Below, piece by piece: positions 1 to 8,235 of a DNA stretch of 64,000 nt; the first letter of the stretch is position 1, and every line of letters begins with the position of its first letter. The DNA lies in assembly GCF_001663815.1 (NCBI RefSeq), contig NZ_CP016027.1:1426001-1490000 (forward strand). The letters are read 5' to 3'. The DNA comes from Halothiobacillus diazotrophicus (GTDB lineage: Bacteria; Pseudomonadota; Gammaproteobacteria; Halothiobacillales; Halothiobacillaceae). The notes under the pieces were generated by a model. The model was not told the origin of the DNA. It searched no databases and was given only the letters and a program-made list of their open reading frames with translations. The position numbers and the translations under genes are program-made.

Positions 1-249
1 ACCTGTCCATGACGCGCACCTGAGCCCGGCAAAGATACGCCCGCGACGCTGTTGGGGGAAAGTCGTGTCGTCAGTGCGTTCAACGCCCCGCGTGCACGCA
101 GACAATGCCACGACGTTCGGTGGCATGCGCACCACAGCCCAGGACCGAGGGCGCCCCACCCTGAGGTGAGCGCCATGGACAGTGTGCGCCGAGCTGGTTG
201 AAAGACGGTATTTGCAATCAGGTATTCCTAACGGAACCGGAGAACCATC
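1..249. other. Leader region upstream of dabB; possible tail of an upstream gene
   Basis: No gene can be supported here. One plus-strand frame is open from base 2 to a TGA at 167-169 (about 55 codons). It could be the 3' end of a gene lying to the left, but the translation is rich in Arg, Thr and Ser and matches nothing I recognise. Another frame stops at base 23. In related carboxysome loci the cso genes lie upstream of dabB, so a cut-off carboxysome-related gene is plausible but not shown. A weak promoter can be imagined before dabB (TTGAAA at 198-203 with a poor -10 near 221-228). The dabB ribosome site is the purine-rich CCGGAGA just before its ATG. Confidence 0.3.
105..126. promoter_or_regulatory. 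Short inverted repeat upstream of dabB
   Basis: ATGCCAC at 105-111 and GTGGCAT at 120-126 form a perfect 7-bp inverted repeat with an 8-base spacer. No T-run follows, so it is not a standard intrinsic terminator. It could be an operator half-site pair, an mRNA processing hairpin between the upstream operon and dabB, or chance. Confidence 0.3.
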
Positions 250-1932
250 ATGATACATAGCCAATGGTTGATTCCATTGTTACCCATCGCCTCCGCCGTG
301 CTGGTGCATCTGCTCGCCGGGCGGTTGGGCAAGCGGGTCGCCAAGCTGAGCGTCGCGGTCAGCACGCTGACCGTGGTGGTGGCGCTCTACAGCCTGATCG
401 GTTACATCACGACCCAGAGCAATCCGTACTGGGCCAGCCTGGGCGGATCCTGGGGCAGCCTGATCCTCGACCCGCTGAGCAGCATCATGTCCCTCGTGGT
501 TGCCGGGATCAGCCTCATCGTGCACATCTATTCCGTGCGGTACATGGCGGAAGAACCTGGCTACCCCCGGTTTTTCATGCTCCTCGACCTGATGACCGCG
601 TCGATCCTCCTGATGGTCTCCGCCGGCGATCTGATCACGCTGCTGGTTGCCTGGCATCTGGTCGGCGTGCTGCTGTACTTTCTCCTGGGACAGAACACCG
701 AATCCTGGCCAAGCCAGCGCTACGCCTTCTGGACATTCATCACCTATCGGATCGGCGATCTGCCTCTGGTGCTTGCGGCCGTCCTGCTTTATCAGGCCTA
801 CGGCGCACTGGATTTCCCGACGCTGTTCGCCCGTATTGCCGAAAATCCGGACGCCACCAGCGTATTGGGTCTGCCGGTGACCGCCACCGTCGCCCTGATG
901 GTCGCCTTCTCGGCCTTCGCCAAATCGGCCCAGTTCCCGCTGCACACCTGGTTGCCGTACACGATGGAAGGCCCGACCCCCGTCTCGGCACTGATGCACG
1001 CGGGCATCGTCAATGCGGGCGGTTTCATCATCAACCGCTTCGCCCCCGTTTTCGTCCACAGCGACGGGGTACTTCATCTGCTGTTCATCGTCGGCCTCAT
1101 CACCGCCCTCATCGGATCGGTACTCATGCTGACCCAGAACGACATCAAGAAATCACTGGGCTATTCGACCATGGGCCAGATGGGCTTCATGGTCATGGAG
1201 TGTGGCCTGGGCGCGTTCTCGCTGGCCGTCTTCCACCTGATTGCGCATGGCTTGTTCAAGGGCACCATGTTCCTCGGCTCGGGCAGCATGATCGGTGAGG
1301 CGCGGCAGCATGATGGCGTCCCGCACAACCCGTTGTACACCTTCCTCGTCGAACGCAAGTCCGCCAGCACGAAACTGCCCTGGCTGATCATCGGCGTGGT
1401 CACCCTGGTCGTGCCGCTGGCCATTCTGGTGCTGGCCCATTGGGTGGTTGCCGCCGACTTCTTCCAAAAGCAGGGGGCGATCGTGCTGCTGTTTTTCGGC
1501 TGGATCACCGGCGTTCAGGTACTGTTCGCCACCCACCGTCTCGACGCCAGCAACCCCATCCGCATGATGATGCTGATCCTGCTGTCATTCACCCTGATCG
1601 TGGTGGGCTACACCTTCATCGGTCACGCCTTCGAGAACTTCCTCTACCCGGATGAAGCGTTCCGAAACGCGATCTATCACACGGCGGGCATCGATGCCCT
1701 GACCTTCGACGGTCTCGTGGTGCTCCTTGCCCTGATCGTCATCGGTGGCTGGATCAGCAGCTACCTGACCACCCGAGACGAATCCCTGTTCGGCAACCGC
1801 TTCGGCAATCTGCAACTCACGCTGTACTCGCTGATTTCCCGCGAATTCTACGTGGCAGATCTGTATGACCGCATGGCCCATACCCTGCTCGATGTCTCCA
1901 AGCGGTTGAATGTCTGGCTGAGGTGGTACTGA
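250..1932 (+). CDS. dabB: DabB, membrane subunit of the DAB inorganic-carbon pump (NuoL/MrpA-like)
   Basis: A 560-residue polytopic membrane protein of the NADH-quinone oxidoreductase subunit 5 / Mrp antiporter family. The conserved core is visible around residues 215-260 (a FAKSAQFPLHTWLP stretch followed by GPTPVSALMHAG). Complex I subunits are not encoded nearby; instead dabA follows two genes downstream, which is the signature of the DAB (DABs accumulate bicarbonate) system. In that system DabB is thought to couple ion movement across the membrane to vectorial CO2 hydration by DabA. The length fits DabB better than full NuoL (about 610). The start is the first ATG after a purine-rich ribosome site. 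The next gene begins 3 bases after the stop, so translation is probably coupled. Confidence 0.9.
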   Translation: MIHSQWLIPLLPIASAVLVHLLAGRLGKRVAKLSVAVSTLTVVVALYSLIGYITTQSNPYWASLGGSWGSLILDPLSSIMSLVVAGISLIVHIYSVRYMAEEPGYPRFFMLLDLMTASILLMVSAGDLITLLVAWHLVGVLLYFLLGQNTESWPSQRYAFWTFITYRIGDLPLVLAAVLLYQAYGALDFPTLFARIAENPDATSVLGLPVTATVALMVAFSAFAKSAQFPLHTWLPYTMEGPTPVSALMHAGIVNAGGFIINRFAPVFVHSDGVLHLLFIVGLITALIGSVLMLTQNDIKKSLGYSTMGQMGFMVMECGLGAFSLAVFHLIAHGLFKGTMFLGSGSMIGEARQHDGVPHNPLYTFLVERKSASTKLPWLIIGVVTLVVPLAILVLAHWVVAADFFQKQGAIVLLFFGWITGVQVLFATHRLDASNPIRMMMLILLSFTLIVVGYTFIGHAFENFLYPDEAFRNAIYHTAGIDALTFDGLVVLLALIVIGGWISSYLTTRDESLFGNRFGNLQLTLYSLISREFYVADLYDRMAHTLLDVSKRLNVWLRWY

Positions 1933-1935
1933 CCC

Positions 1936-2679
1936 ATGAACTCCCTACTCTTGCTGATGGCGGGTTTCTTCCTGCCGCTGTTCCCGTTGAGCATCGTGTT
2001 TAATGCCTTGCTCAGCCGACTCTGTCATCCGGTGCTCCGCGTCATGCTGATCCTGGTCTGGCCGCAGATCGGCGTACTGCTGCTGGCAGCATCCGGACTG
2101 CCGCTCAGCTCGGACTTCTTCCTCGGTTGGGGCCTGCTGACCGCCCTGTTCTACGCCTGGCGCCTGCTCACTGTCCGTGATCTGGGGCAGTGGGCCGCCA
2201 TGCTGGCCACCTCCGCCTGGGCCATGACCTGGGCCGCCGCCACAGCGAACGACAGTCACAGCCTGCATGCCTTCGTTCTGTGGCTGTCCGTGGCACCGGC
2301 ACTGCTGATCCTGATCGGCGTCGCCCTCAAGAAGCGCTTCGGTGCCGCCTATGCCGGTCTCGTACTCGGTTTGGCCCGCGATCTGCCGCGTCTGTCCGCC
2401 CTGATCGTGATCGTGGTACTTGCCGCCATGGCCCTGCCCCTGTTCCCCGCGTTTTTCGCCCTGCTTCAGCTTCTGATGCACACCAGTATCGGTGTCGCGA
2501 TCCCCGTCCTGCTGACCTGGTTGCTGTGGAGCTGGTCCGGCACGCGTCTGCTGAACGGTCTCGTGTTCGGGCCCCGTTCCGGCGCCATTGCCGACGATCT
2601 CGACCTGCGCCTGACCTGGGCGTTTACGGGCCTGATCGCAGCCATCGTTCTGTTGAACCTGATCTGGACAGGAGCCTGA
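1936..2679 (+). CDS. Uncharacterised polytopic membrane protein between dabB and dabA
   Basis: A 247-residue, strongly hydrophobic protein with about seven to eight predicted membrane spans and short loops. I recognise no catalytic motif. It sits 3 bases after dabB and 4 bases before dabA, so it is almost certainly co-translated with the two DAB subunits. It may be an accessory or third subunit of the pump, for example extending the DabB membrane arm. It has no clear NuoL/NuoN signature by eye, so calling it a split DabB fragment would be a guess. Confidence is high that it is a gene and low for its role. Confidence 0.75.
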   Translation: MNSLLLLMAGFFLPLFPLSIVFNALLSRLCHPVLRVMLILVWPQIGVLLLAASGLPLSSDFFLGWGLLTALFYAWRLLTVRDLGQWAAMLATSAWAMTWAAATANDSHSLHAFVLWLSVAPALLILIGVALKKRFGAAYAGLVLGLARDLPRLSALIVIVVLAAMALPLFPAFFALLQLLMHTSIGVAIPVLLTWLLWSWSGTRLLNGLVFGPRSGAIADDLDLRLTWAFTGLIAAIVLLNLIWTGA

Positions 2680-2683
2680 GCAT

Positions 2684-5600
2684 ATGAGCCGTCTTCCTTT
2701 GGGTCACCGCCTGAAAATCCGATCCATGGTCCATATGGCCGCCGAGCCGATTCCGAATTTCTGGCCGATGCGGACCTTCATCCATCACAATCCGTTGCAT
2801 GGTCTCGAACACTTGCCGTTCGAAGAGGCCGTTCGCCAGGGCGAGCACCTGTTTCATGCCCGCGGTTTTCTACCCAGAGCGGATTACCAGCATTATCTGA
2901 ACCAGGGGCGGGTCGATCGCGACAGCCTGCGTCACAGCATTCAGGAATTTCTCGCCGATCGTGATGCCATCGGCGATCTCGACCGTACCGAGTTGCTGGA
3001 GACGCTGCTCTGCCAGACACCGGAAAAGGTTAGCCGGATGCGCTCGCTCGCGGATGCGGACGACATCCATCACGCCCTGCGCGGCGAGACCCTGAGAAAC
3101 GGGGAAATCACCGACCTCGAAGCATTGAATGCGCGTCTTCAGGCCCAGTTTCCGGCCGACCGGCCGCTGTACGAGGCCATTGATGCCCTGTTCGGCACCG
3201 ACATTGGCACCACGCTGGACGAACTGGTCGTCAAGAGCTGTCTCGACTTCTTCGACGAAGGTCAGTCGACCTGGGGCATGCCGGGCCGCCGGGATGGTCT
3301 GTTCACGGCCTGGAGCGCACTGGCCAAACGCAACCTCCGTCTGTTCCTGCGCGGCCTGCATATCAAGCAGATCCTGGCGCAGGACGACACCCCGGAAGGC
3401 ACGATTGCCTACATCCTGAGTGAACTCGGAATCGACGAAGATCACTGGGATGGTCTGATCACCCGCGAATTGACGCGCCTGCACGGCTGGGCCGGTTTTC
3501 TGCGCTGGCGCTCCTCGGCCAAGAACTACTACTGGTCGACGCAGTACCCCGCCGATCTGATCGATTTCCTGGCGATCCGCCTGGTTCTGGGGCTGGCGCT
3601 CATCCGCGAGCACGCCCGGCGGAAGCGTACGCCGGACACCCTCCCGAAACTCTCGGCCTATATCGAACAGCACACGGCGGAATGTTATCTGCGCCTCGCC
3701 TATCACGGCGGCTGCGTCCTGCCCGAATTCGCGCACGACGTCGACGATGCGCTGGCGCATCGTCATCCCGCTCGCGTCAACCGCATCCTGCCCGATTATC
3801 TACAGGCCCAGCGGGTCGCCGAAGCCCGCCGTCAGGCCAAGGCGCTGGTGGATCTGGCCTCGGCCGCCGGTCAGCTCGATGCCCTCAAGGCGCTCGACAG
3901 CGCACAAATCGCATCGCTCCTGGCACTGCTGCAGACCTTCGAGGAAAACGAAGGCATGGCTTGGCTGCGGGCCATGGAAACCGTATACCGGAACGAATTG
4001 CTGGCTCGCCTGAAGCCCGCGCCGACCGTCCAGCGCGAGAAGCGGCCCTTCGCCCAGATCCTGTTCTGCATTGACGTTCGCTCCGAGCGGGTGCGCCGCC
4101 AGCTCGAAACCGTCGGCGACTACCAGACCTTCGGCATTGCCGGTTTCTTTGGGGTACCGGTGAGCTTCATCGGCCTCGGCAAGGGCAGCGAAGTCAATCT
4201 GTGCCCCGTCGTCGTGACCCCCAAGAACCTGGTCCTCGAAGTGCCCACGGGCGCCGAGCCGATGGATGCCCAGTTCTACACCTCTGCCGGACATATCCTG
4301 CACGAAATGAAAAGCTCCGTGCTCTCGCCGTATTTCACGGTCGAGGCGGCAGGTCTGCTCTTCGGTTTCGACATGATCGGCAAGACGGTCGCCCCGTACA
4401 CGTATCACCGTCTGCGCGACCGGATCGAACCGGAAAAGACCTCGACCCGACTGCTCGTCGACAAGCTGACGCGCGAACAGGCCGACTCCATCGTGCGTGC
4501 CCTGCAGCGGGTGATGATCGTCCGTGCCATTCACCAGGATTTCGGCATCGAGCGCGAGGCCCTGACCGATGCCATCGTGCGGGAGCTGCGCGAGGTGGCG
4601 ATGGGCCATCAGAGCGGCCAGACGGAATTCGCCCGACAGTTCGCCCTGAGCCAGACCGCCGAAGAACAGTTCATCGAGCGTCTGCGCGAGGACTACAAGA
4701 TCAACCGTTCCTACGTCGACCTGCAGATGGAACGACTGGGCCGAATCGGCTTCACCCTGGACGAACAGACCTACTACGTCGGGCAGGCACTGCGCTCCAT
4801 CGGCCTGACCGAGAACTTCTCGCGGTTCGTCATCCTCTCCGGCCACGGCAGCACCTCGGACAACAACCCCTACGAATCCGCCCTGGACTGTGGCGCCTGC
4901 GGCGGCAGTCACGGCCTGGTATCCGCGCGCGTACTCGCACACATGGGCAACAAGCCGGAAGTGCGCCGTCGCCTGCGCAAGCAGGGCCTCGACATCCCCG
5001 ACGACGCCTGGTTCGTGCCCATGCTGCACAACACCACCACGGACGCGCTTGAGCTGCACGATCTGGATCTGCTGCCGGCGAGCCACCTCGTCTACCTCGA
5101 GCGGTTGCGCAACGGCCTCCGGGCTGCGTCCCGCCTGTCCGCCGCCGAACGCCTGCCCACCCTGGTGGAGCGCGTCACGCCGAATACCGATGCACTCAAG
5201 GCCTATCGCCTGATCCAGCGCAACGCCTCGGACTGGACCCAGGTTCGCCCGGAATGGGGTCTGGCGCGCAATGCCTCCGTCATCGTCGGCGGGCGCCATC
5301 TCACCGAAGGCGTCAATCTGGATGGCCGCACCTTCCTCCAGTCCTACGATTACCGGGTTGACCCGAAGGGACGCCTGCTCGAGAGCATCCTCACCGGCCC
5401 CCTGATCGTCGGCCAGTGGATCAACCTGGAGCATTATTTTTCCGCCGTCGACAATGCCCACTTCGGCAGTGGCAGCAAGGCCTACCACAATGTCGCCTGC
5501 CGCTTCGGCGTGATGACGGGCAACCTGAGCGACCTCCGCACCGGCCTGCCCGCCCAGTCCGTACTCAAGGACGGTCGTCCGTACCACGAACCCATCCGAC

Positions 5601-5824
5601 TGCTCGCCATCGTCGAGGCGCCGGTCGAACACACGCTCGCGGCAGCCAGCCGTCTACCGAAGGTCATGTCCCTGATCACCAACGGCTGGATCACCGTCGT
5701 GGTGATCGATCCGGAGACCGGCCACCGCCATTTTTATGACCGCGGAGAATGGTATGATCTGGGCGAAGGCCCCATTGCCGCGATTCCGAAACAACCTCCG
5801 CTTGCAGAAGAGCTCAGCGTATGA
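2684..5824 (+). CDS. dabA: DabA, zinc-dependent CO2-hydrating subunit of the DAB pump (DUF2309)
   Basis: A 1046-residue soluble protein of the DUF2309 family. The beta-carbonic-anhydrase-like site is readable: C462 and D464 in LFCIDVRSE, H721 in SGHGSTSDNN, and C736 in LDCGACGG. The spacing (2 between Cys and Asp, 15 between His and Cys) matches the zinc ligands reported for Halothiobacillus DabA. DabA bound to DabB hydrates CO2 to bicarbonate on the cytoplasmic side. The protein is longer than the roughly 830-residue DabA2 type, as expected for the version linked to carboxysome loci. A good ribosome site (AGGAG) precedes the ATG. The stop overlaps the start of the next gene (ATGA). Confidence 0.93.
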   Translation: MSRLPLGHRLKIRSMVHMAAEPIPNFWPMRTFIHHNPLHGLEHLPFEEAVRQGEHLFHARGFLPRADYQHYLNQGRVDRDSLRHSIQEFLADRDAIGDLDRTELLETLLCQTPEKVSRMRSLADADDIHHALRGETLRNGEITDLEALNARLQAQFPADRPLYEAIDALFGTDIGTTLDELVVKSCLDFFDEGQSTWGMPGRRDGLFTAWSALAKRNLRLFLRGLHIKQILAQDDTPEGTIAYILSELGIDEDHWDGLITRELTRLHGWAGFLRWRSSAKNYYWSTQYPADLIDFLAIRLVLGLALIREHARRKRTPDTLPKLSAYIEQHTAECYLRLAYHGGCVLPEFAHDVDDALAHRHPARVNRILPDYLQAQRVAEARRQAKALVDLASAAGQLDALKALDSAQIASLLALLQTFEENEGMAWLRAMETVYRNELLARLKPAPTVQREKRPFAQILFCIDVRSERVRRQLETVGDYQTFGIAGFFGVPVSFIGLGKGSEVNLCPVVVTPKNLVLEVPTGAEPMDAQFYTSAGHILHEMKSSVLSPYFTVEAAGLLFGFDMIGKTVAPYTYHRLRDRIEPEKTSTRLLVDKLTREQADSIVRALQRVMIVRAIHQDFGIEREALTDAIVRELREVAMGHQSGQTEFARQFALSQTAEEQFIERLREDYKINRSYVDLQMERLGRIGFTLDEQTYYVGQALRSIGLTENFSRFVILSGHGSTSDNNPYESALDCGACGGSHGLVSARVLAHMGNKPEVRRRLRKQGLDIPDDAWFVPMLHNTTTDALELHDLDLLPASHLVYLERLRNGLRAASRLSAAERLPTLVERVTPNTDALKAYRLIQRNASDWTQVRPEWGLARNASVIVGGRHLTEGVNLDGRTFLQSYDYRVDPKGRLLESILTGPLIVGQWINLEHYFSAVDNAHFGSGSKAYHNVACRFGVMTGNLSDLRTGLPAQSVLKDGRPYHEPIRLLAIVEAPVEHTLAAASRLPKVMSLITNGWITVVVIDPETGHRHFYDRGEWYDLGEGPIAAIPKQPPLAEELSV

Positions 5825-6147
5825 ACAACCTCAATCTCACCCCCCTCAAAAAGCTGGAAATCATTCTCGAGGGCGAGCACCAGGCGTTCGCCACGGATCT
5901 GCTCGATCGTGCCGGCGTGAAGGGTTACACCATCGTCGGCAACCTCTCGGGCAAGGGTAGCCAGGGCTACCACGAAGGACACCTGATGTTCAACGAGGAC
6001 GAAGTGCTGATCATGATCATCGCCGCCGTCCCCGAGGAACTCGTCAAACCGCTGCTCGAAGGCTTCGCGCCCTTCTTCAACAAGCACAGCGGCGTCGTGT
6101 TCCTCTCGGACATCCAGGTCAGTCGACTGGTGAAATTCAAGAGCTGA
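5821..6147 (+). CDS. CPII-like PII signalling protein
   Basis: A 108-residue PII-superfamily protein with the ferredoxin-like fold pattern (KKLEIILEGE strand at the start, IIAAVPEELVKPLLEGF helix and VVFLSDIQVSRL strand at the end). The T-loop region (about 40-58) is short and lacks the tyrosine that GlnD modifies in canonical GlnB/GlnK. It has no cysteine at all. Proteins of this kind beside DAB or bicarbonate-transporter genes are called CPII; the one studied structurally binds ADP/AMP and bicarbonate. Its ATG overlaps the dabA stop, pointing to translational coupling and a role in tuning DabAB. The ligand is an inference. Confidence 0.82.
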   Translation: MNNLNLTPLKKLEIILEGEHQAFATDLLDRAGVKGYTIVGNLSGKGSQGYHEGHLMFNEDEVLIMIIAAVPEELVKPLLEGFAPFFNKHSGVVFLSDIQVSRLVKFKS

Positions 6148-6225
6148 TCCGCCCGTCGACAGGACGCGCGGATCTGCCGGGGCAGAACCGAATCAACAAA
6201 CATCATTTTCAGACAAGGCAACACC

Positions 6226-7029
6226 ATGACTCAGAACGTCGATCAATACCGCGTGCAACGCGAGCCGTACTATCGTCCCGTACATGATGAAATCGAACTG
6301 TACCGCGCCGGCTACGAGGCCCGCATCCCGATGATGCTCAAGGGCCCGACTGGCTGCGGCAAATCGCGCTTCGTCGAACACATGGCCTGGAAACTCAACC
6401 GGCCGCTGATCACCGTCGCGTGTAACGAGGACATGACGGCTTCCGACCTCGTCGGCCGCTACCTGCTCGACAAGGACGGCACCCGCTGGCAGGACGGCCC
6501 CCTGACCGTCGCAGCCCGCATCGGCGCCATCTGCTATCTGGACGAAGTGGTCGAGGCCCGTCAGGACACCATCGTCGTGATTCACCCGCTCACCGACCAC
6601 CGTCGCGTGCTGCCCCTGGAAAAGAAAGGGGAACTGGTCGAAGCCCACCCGGACTTTCAGATCGTGATCTCCTACAACCCCGGCTACCAGAACCTGATGA
6701 AGGATCTGAAGCAATCCACCAAGCAGCGTTTCGGCGCCCTGGACTTCGACTACCCGAAACCGGACATCGAAGCGGAAATCGTGGCCCACGAGACGGGTGT
6801 GGATGTCGGCACGGCCGAGAAGCTGGTTCAAATCGCCCAGCGGGCCCGCAACCTCAAGGGCCACGGCCTCGACGAAGGTCTGTCCACCCGTCTGCTGGTC
6901 TACGCGGGCAAGCTGATCGCCAAGGGCGTGGAAGCCCGCGCCGCCTGCACCATGACCCTGGTCAACCCGATCACCGATGATGTGGACATGCGCGATGCGC
7001 TCGACACGGTCGTCAAGACCTTCTTCTGA
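6226..7029 (+). CDS. cbbQ: CbbQ, AAA+ subunit of the Rubisco activase
   Basis: A 267-residue MoxR-group AAA+ ATPase of the CbbQ/NirQ/NorQ family. Walker A is GPTGCGKS at residues 40-47 and Walker B is CYLDE at 103-107. CbbQ hexamers with one CbbO (a von Willebrand A-domain adaptor) remodel inhibited Rubisco, and carboxysomal CbbQ binds the shell. NorQ/NirQ are close paralogs, but the DAB genes before it and csoS1D after it favour CbbQ. No cbbO follows: the next gene encodes only 101 residues, so the partner must lie upstream of the window or elsewhere. A purine-rich AAGGCAAC sits just before the ATG. Confidence 0.85.
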   Translation: MTQNVDQYRVQREPYYRPVHDEIELYRAGYEARIPMMLKGPTGCGKSRFVEHMAWKLNRPLITVACNEDMTASDLVGRYLLDKDGTRWQDGPLTVAARIGAICYLDEVVEARQDTIVVIHPLTDHRRVLPLEKKGELVEAHPDFQIVISYNPGYQNLMKDLKQSTKQRFGALDFDYPKPDIEAEIVAHETGVDVGTAEKLVQIAQRARNLKGHGLDEGLSTRLLVYAGKLIAKGVEARAACTMTLVNPITDDVDMRDALDTVVKTFF

Positions 7030-7059
7030 TGTCGGCCGCCACTTGAGGTAATCACTGTC

Positions 7060-7365
7060 ATGATGAAACAGATCAATTACGTCGGCCTGGACGAGGACGA
7101 ACAGGGCGGCCTGACGCACATCGGCAAGATCATCCGCGATGGCTGGCTGTTCGGCTTCATCCCCGAAACCCAGACCGGTGCCGGCTGGAACCAAGGCCAG
7201 ATCCAATCGCTGTACGAGAAGGTCTGGGCGGCCTGGGAACCCTACGCCCACCTGCCGAGCCGTCTGCCGCCCGAGTTGCAGGAAAAGTACATGCGCATCC
7301 AGAACGAGGCACTGGCAAAAGCCAAGGCCAAGGGCTGGGATCCGGAACTCGAAGACGATGATTGA
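7060..7365 (+). CDS. Unrecognised 101-residue protein between cbbQ and csoS1D
   Basis: A small soluble protein I do not recognise. It begins with a Met-Met-Lys-Gln start, has a Gly/Trp/aromatic-rich middle (WLFGFIP, GAGWNQGQ), then a predicted helical stretch, and ends in an acidic tail (EDDD). It has no signal peptide, membrane span or cysteine. A ribosome site (TTGAGGTAA) sits about 9 bases before the ATG, and the gene is 30 bases after cbbQ, so it belongs to the operon. It occupies the place where cbbO often follows cbbQ but shows no von Willebrand A domain. A role in CbbQ/CbbO function or cargo recruitment is only suggested by position. Confidence 0.7.
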   Translation: MMKQINYVGLDEDEQGGLTHIGKIIRDGWLFGFIPETQTGAGWNQGQIQSLYEKVWAAWEPYAHLPSRLPPELQEKYMRIQNEALAKAKAKGWDPELEDDD

Positions 7366-7422
7366 GGGCGCGCTTCGACGCAATCCGGCAAACGCTGACG
7401 AACGCCAACTGAAGGCTGATGG

Positions 7423-7451
7423 TTCGCGGATCGCCGTCGGCGTGGTAAAAT
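7423..7451 (+). promoter_or_regulatory. Candidate sigma-70 promoter upstream of csoS1D
   Basis: TAAAAT at 7446-7451 is a good -10 match. TTCGCG at 7423-7428, with a 17-base spacer, is a weak -35. It lies in the 120-base gap before csoS1D, the largest gap in this operon, so the shell-protein gene may have its own transcript. No activator site was identified. Confidence 0.35.
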
Positions 7452-7485
7452 ATCGCGCGTTTTATTTCACCCGGTCCGTCCTTTT

Positions 7486-8124
7486 ATGAACAATGTCAAC
7501 CTGCGGGTCTATTCGTTTATCGACTCGCTTCAACCGCAGTTGGCATCCTATCTCGCCACGTCGTCGCAGGGCTTCCTTCCGGTGCCCGGCGATGCCTGCC
7601 TGTGGGTGGAGGTCGCCCCCGGCATGGCCGTACATCGCCTGAGCGACATCGCACTGAAGGCCACCAGCGTGCGCCTGGGCGAGCAGGTGGTGGAACGGGC
7701 GTTCGGCTCCATGGAAATTCACTTCAGGAACCAGAGCGAAGTACTCGCCGCGGGCGAAGGCATCCTGCGCGAGATCAACCACGAGGTTGGCGACCGCCTC
7801 CCCTGTCGCATCGCCTGGAAAGAGATCATCCGCGCCATCTCGCCCGACCACGCGACGCTGATCAACCGACAGTTCCGCAAGGGGTCGATGTTGTTGCCCG
7901 GCAAGAGCATGTTCATTCTGGAAACGGAACCGGCCGGCTATATCGTGCAGGCCGCCAACGAGGCGGAAAAGGCCGCGCATGTCACCCTGATCGATGTGCG
8001 CGCCTTCGGGACCTTCGGTCGACTCGTCATGATGGGCAGCGAGGCCGAGACCGCCGAGGCGATGCGCGCCGCGGAAGCCGCCATTGCGAGCATCAATGCC
8101 CACGCCCGCGACGACGGCAGATAA
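7486..8124 (+). CDS. csoS1D: CsoS1D, tandem-BMC gated carboxysome shell protein
   Basis: A 212-residue protein with two bacterial-microcompartment domains, roughly residues 5-95 and 105-207 (the second has the [17 protein letters not shown] stretch typical of the fold). [20 protein letters not shown] and [10 protein letters not shown] follow cyanobacterial CsoS1D closely. The Glu-Arg pair that opens and closes the large central pore corresponds to E70/R71 here. CsoS1D trimers stack face to face and are thought to admit ribulose bisphosphate and 3-phosphoglycerate. The long N-terminal extension of the Prochlorococcus protein is absent. No strong ribosome site precedes the ATG (CCTTTT), so translation may be low, consistent with a minor shell component. 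Confidence 0.9.
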   Translation: MNNVNLRVYSFIDSLQPQLASYLATSSQGFLPVPGDACLWVEVAPGMAVHRLSDIALKATSVRLGEQVVERAFGSMEIHFRNQSEVLAAGEGILREINHEVGDRLPCRIAWKEIIRAISPDHATLINRQFRKGSMLLPGKSMFILETEPAGYIVQAANEAEKAAHVTLIDVRAFGTFGRLVMMGSEAETAEAMRAAEAAIASINAHARDDGR

Positions 8125-8235
8125 TTGCTGCCGACGGCCCAAAGAAACATTCGGGCAATGAGCCGGACATGAACGGCGAACCGATTCGTTCCCTGCGTAC
8201 TGCCATCCCACATTAGCCATGTAGTAGGCGACATC

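Noticed and set aside
3800-5632. Long open frame of 610 codons antisense to dabA
   Set aside because: A shadow of high-GC codon bias in dabA; no recognisable protein, while dabA has full catalytic motifs.
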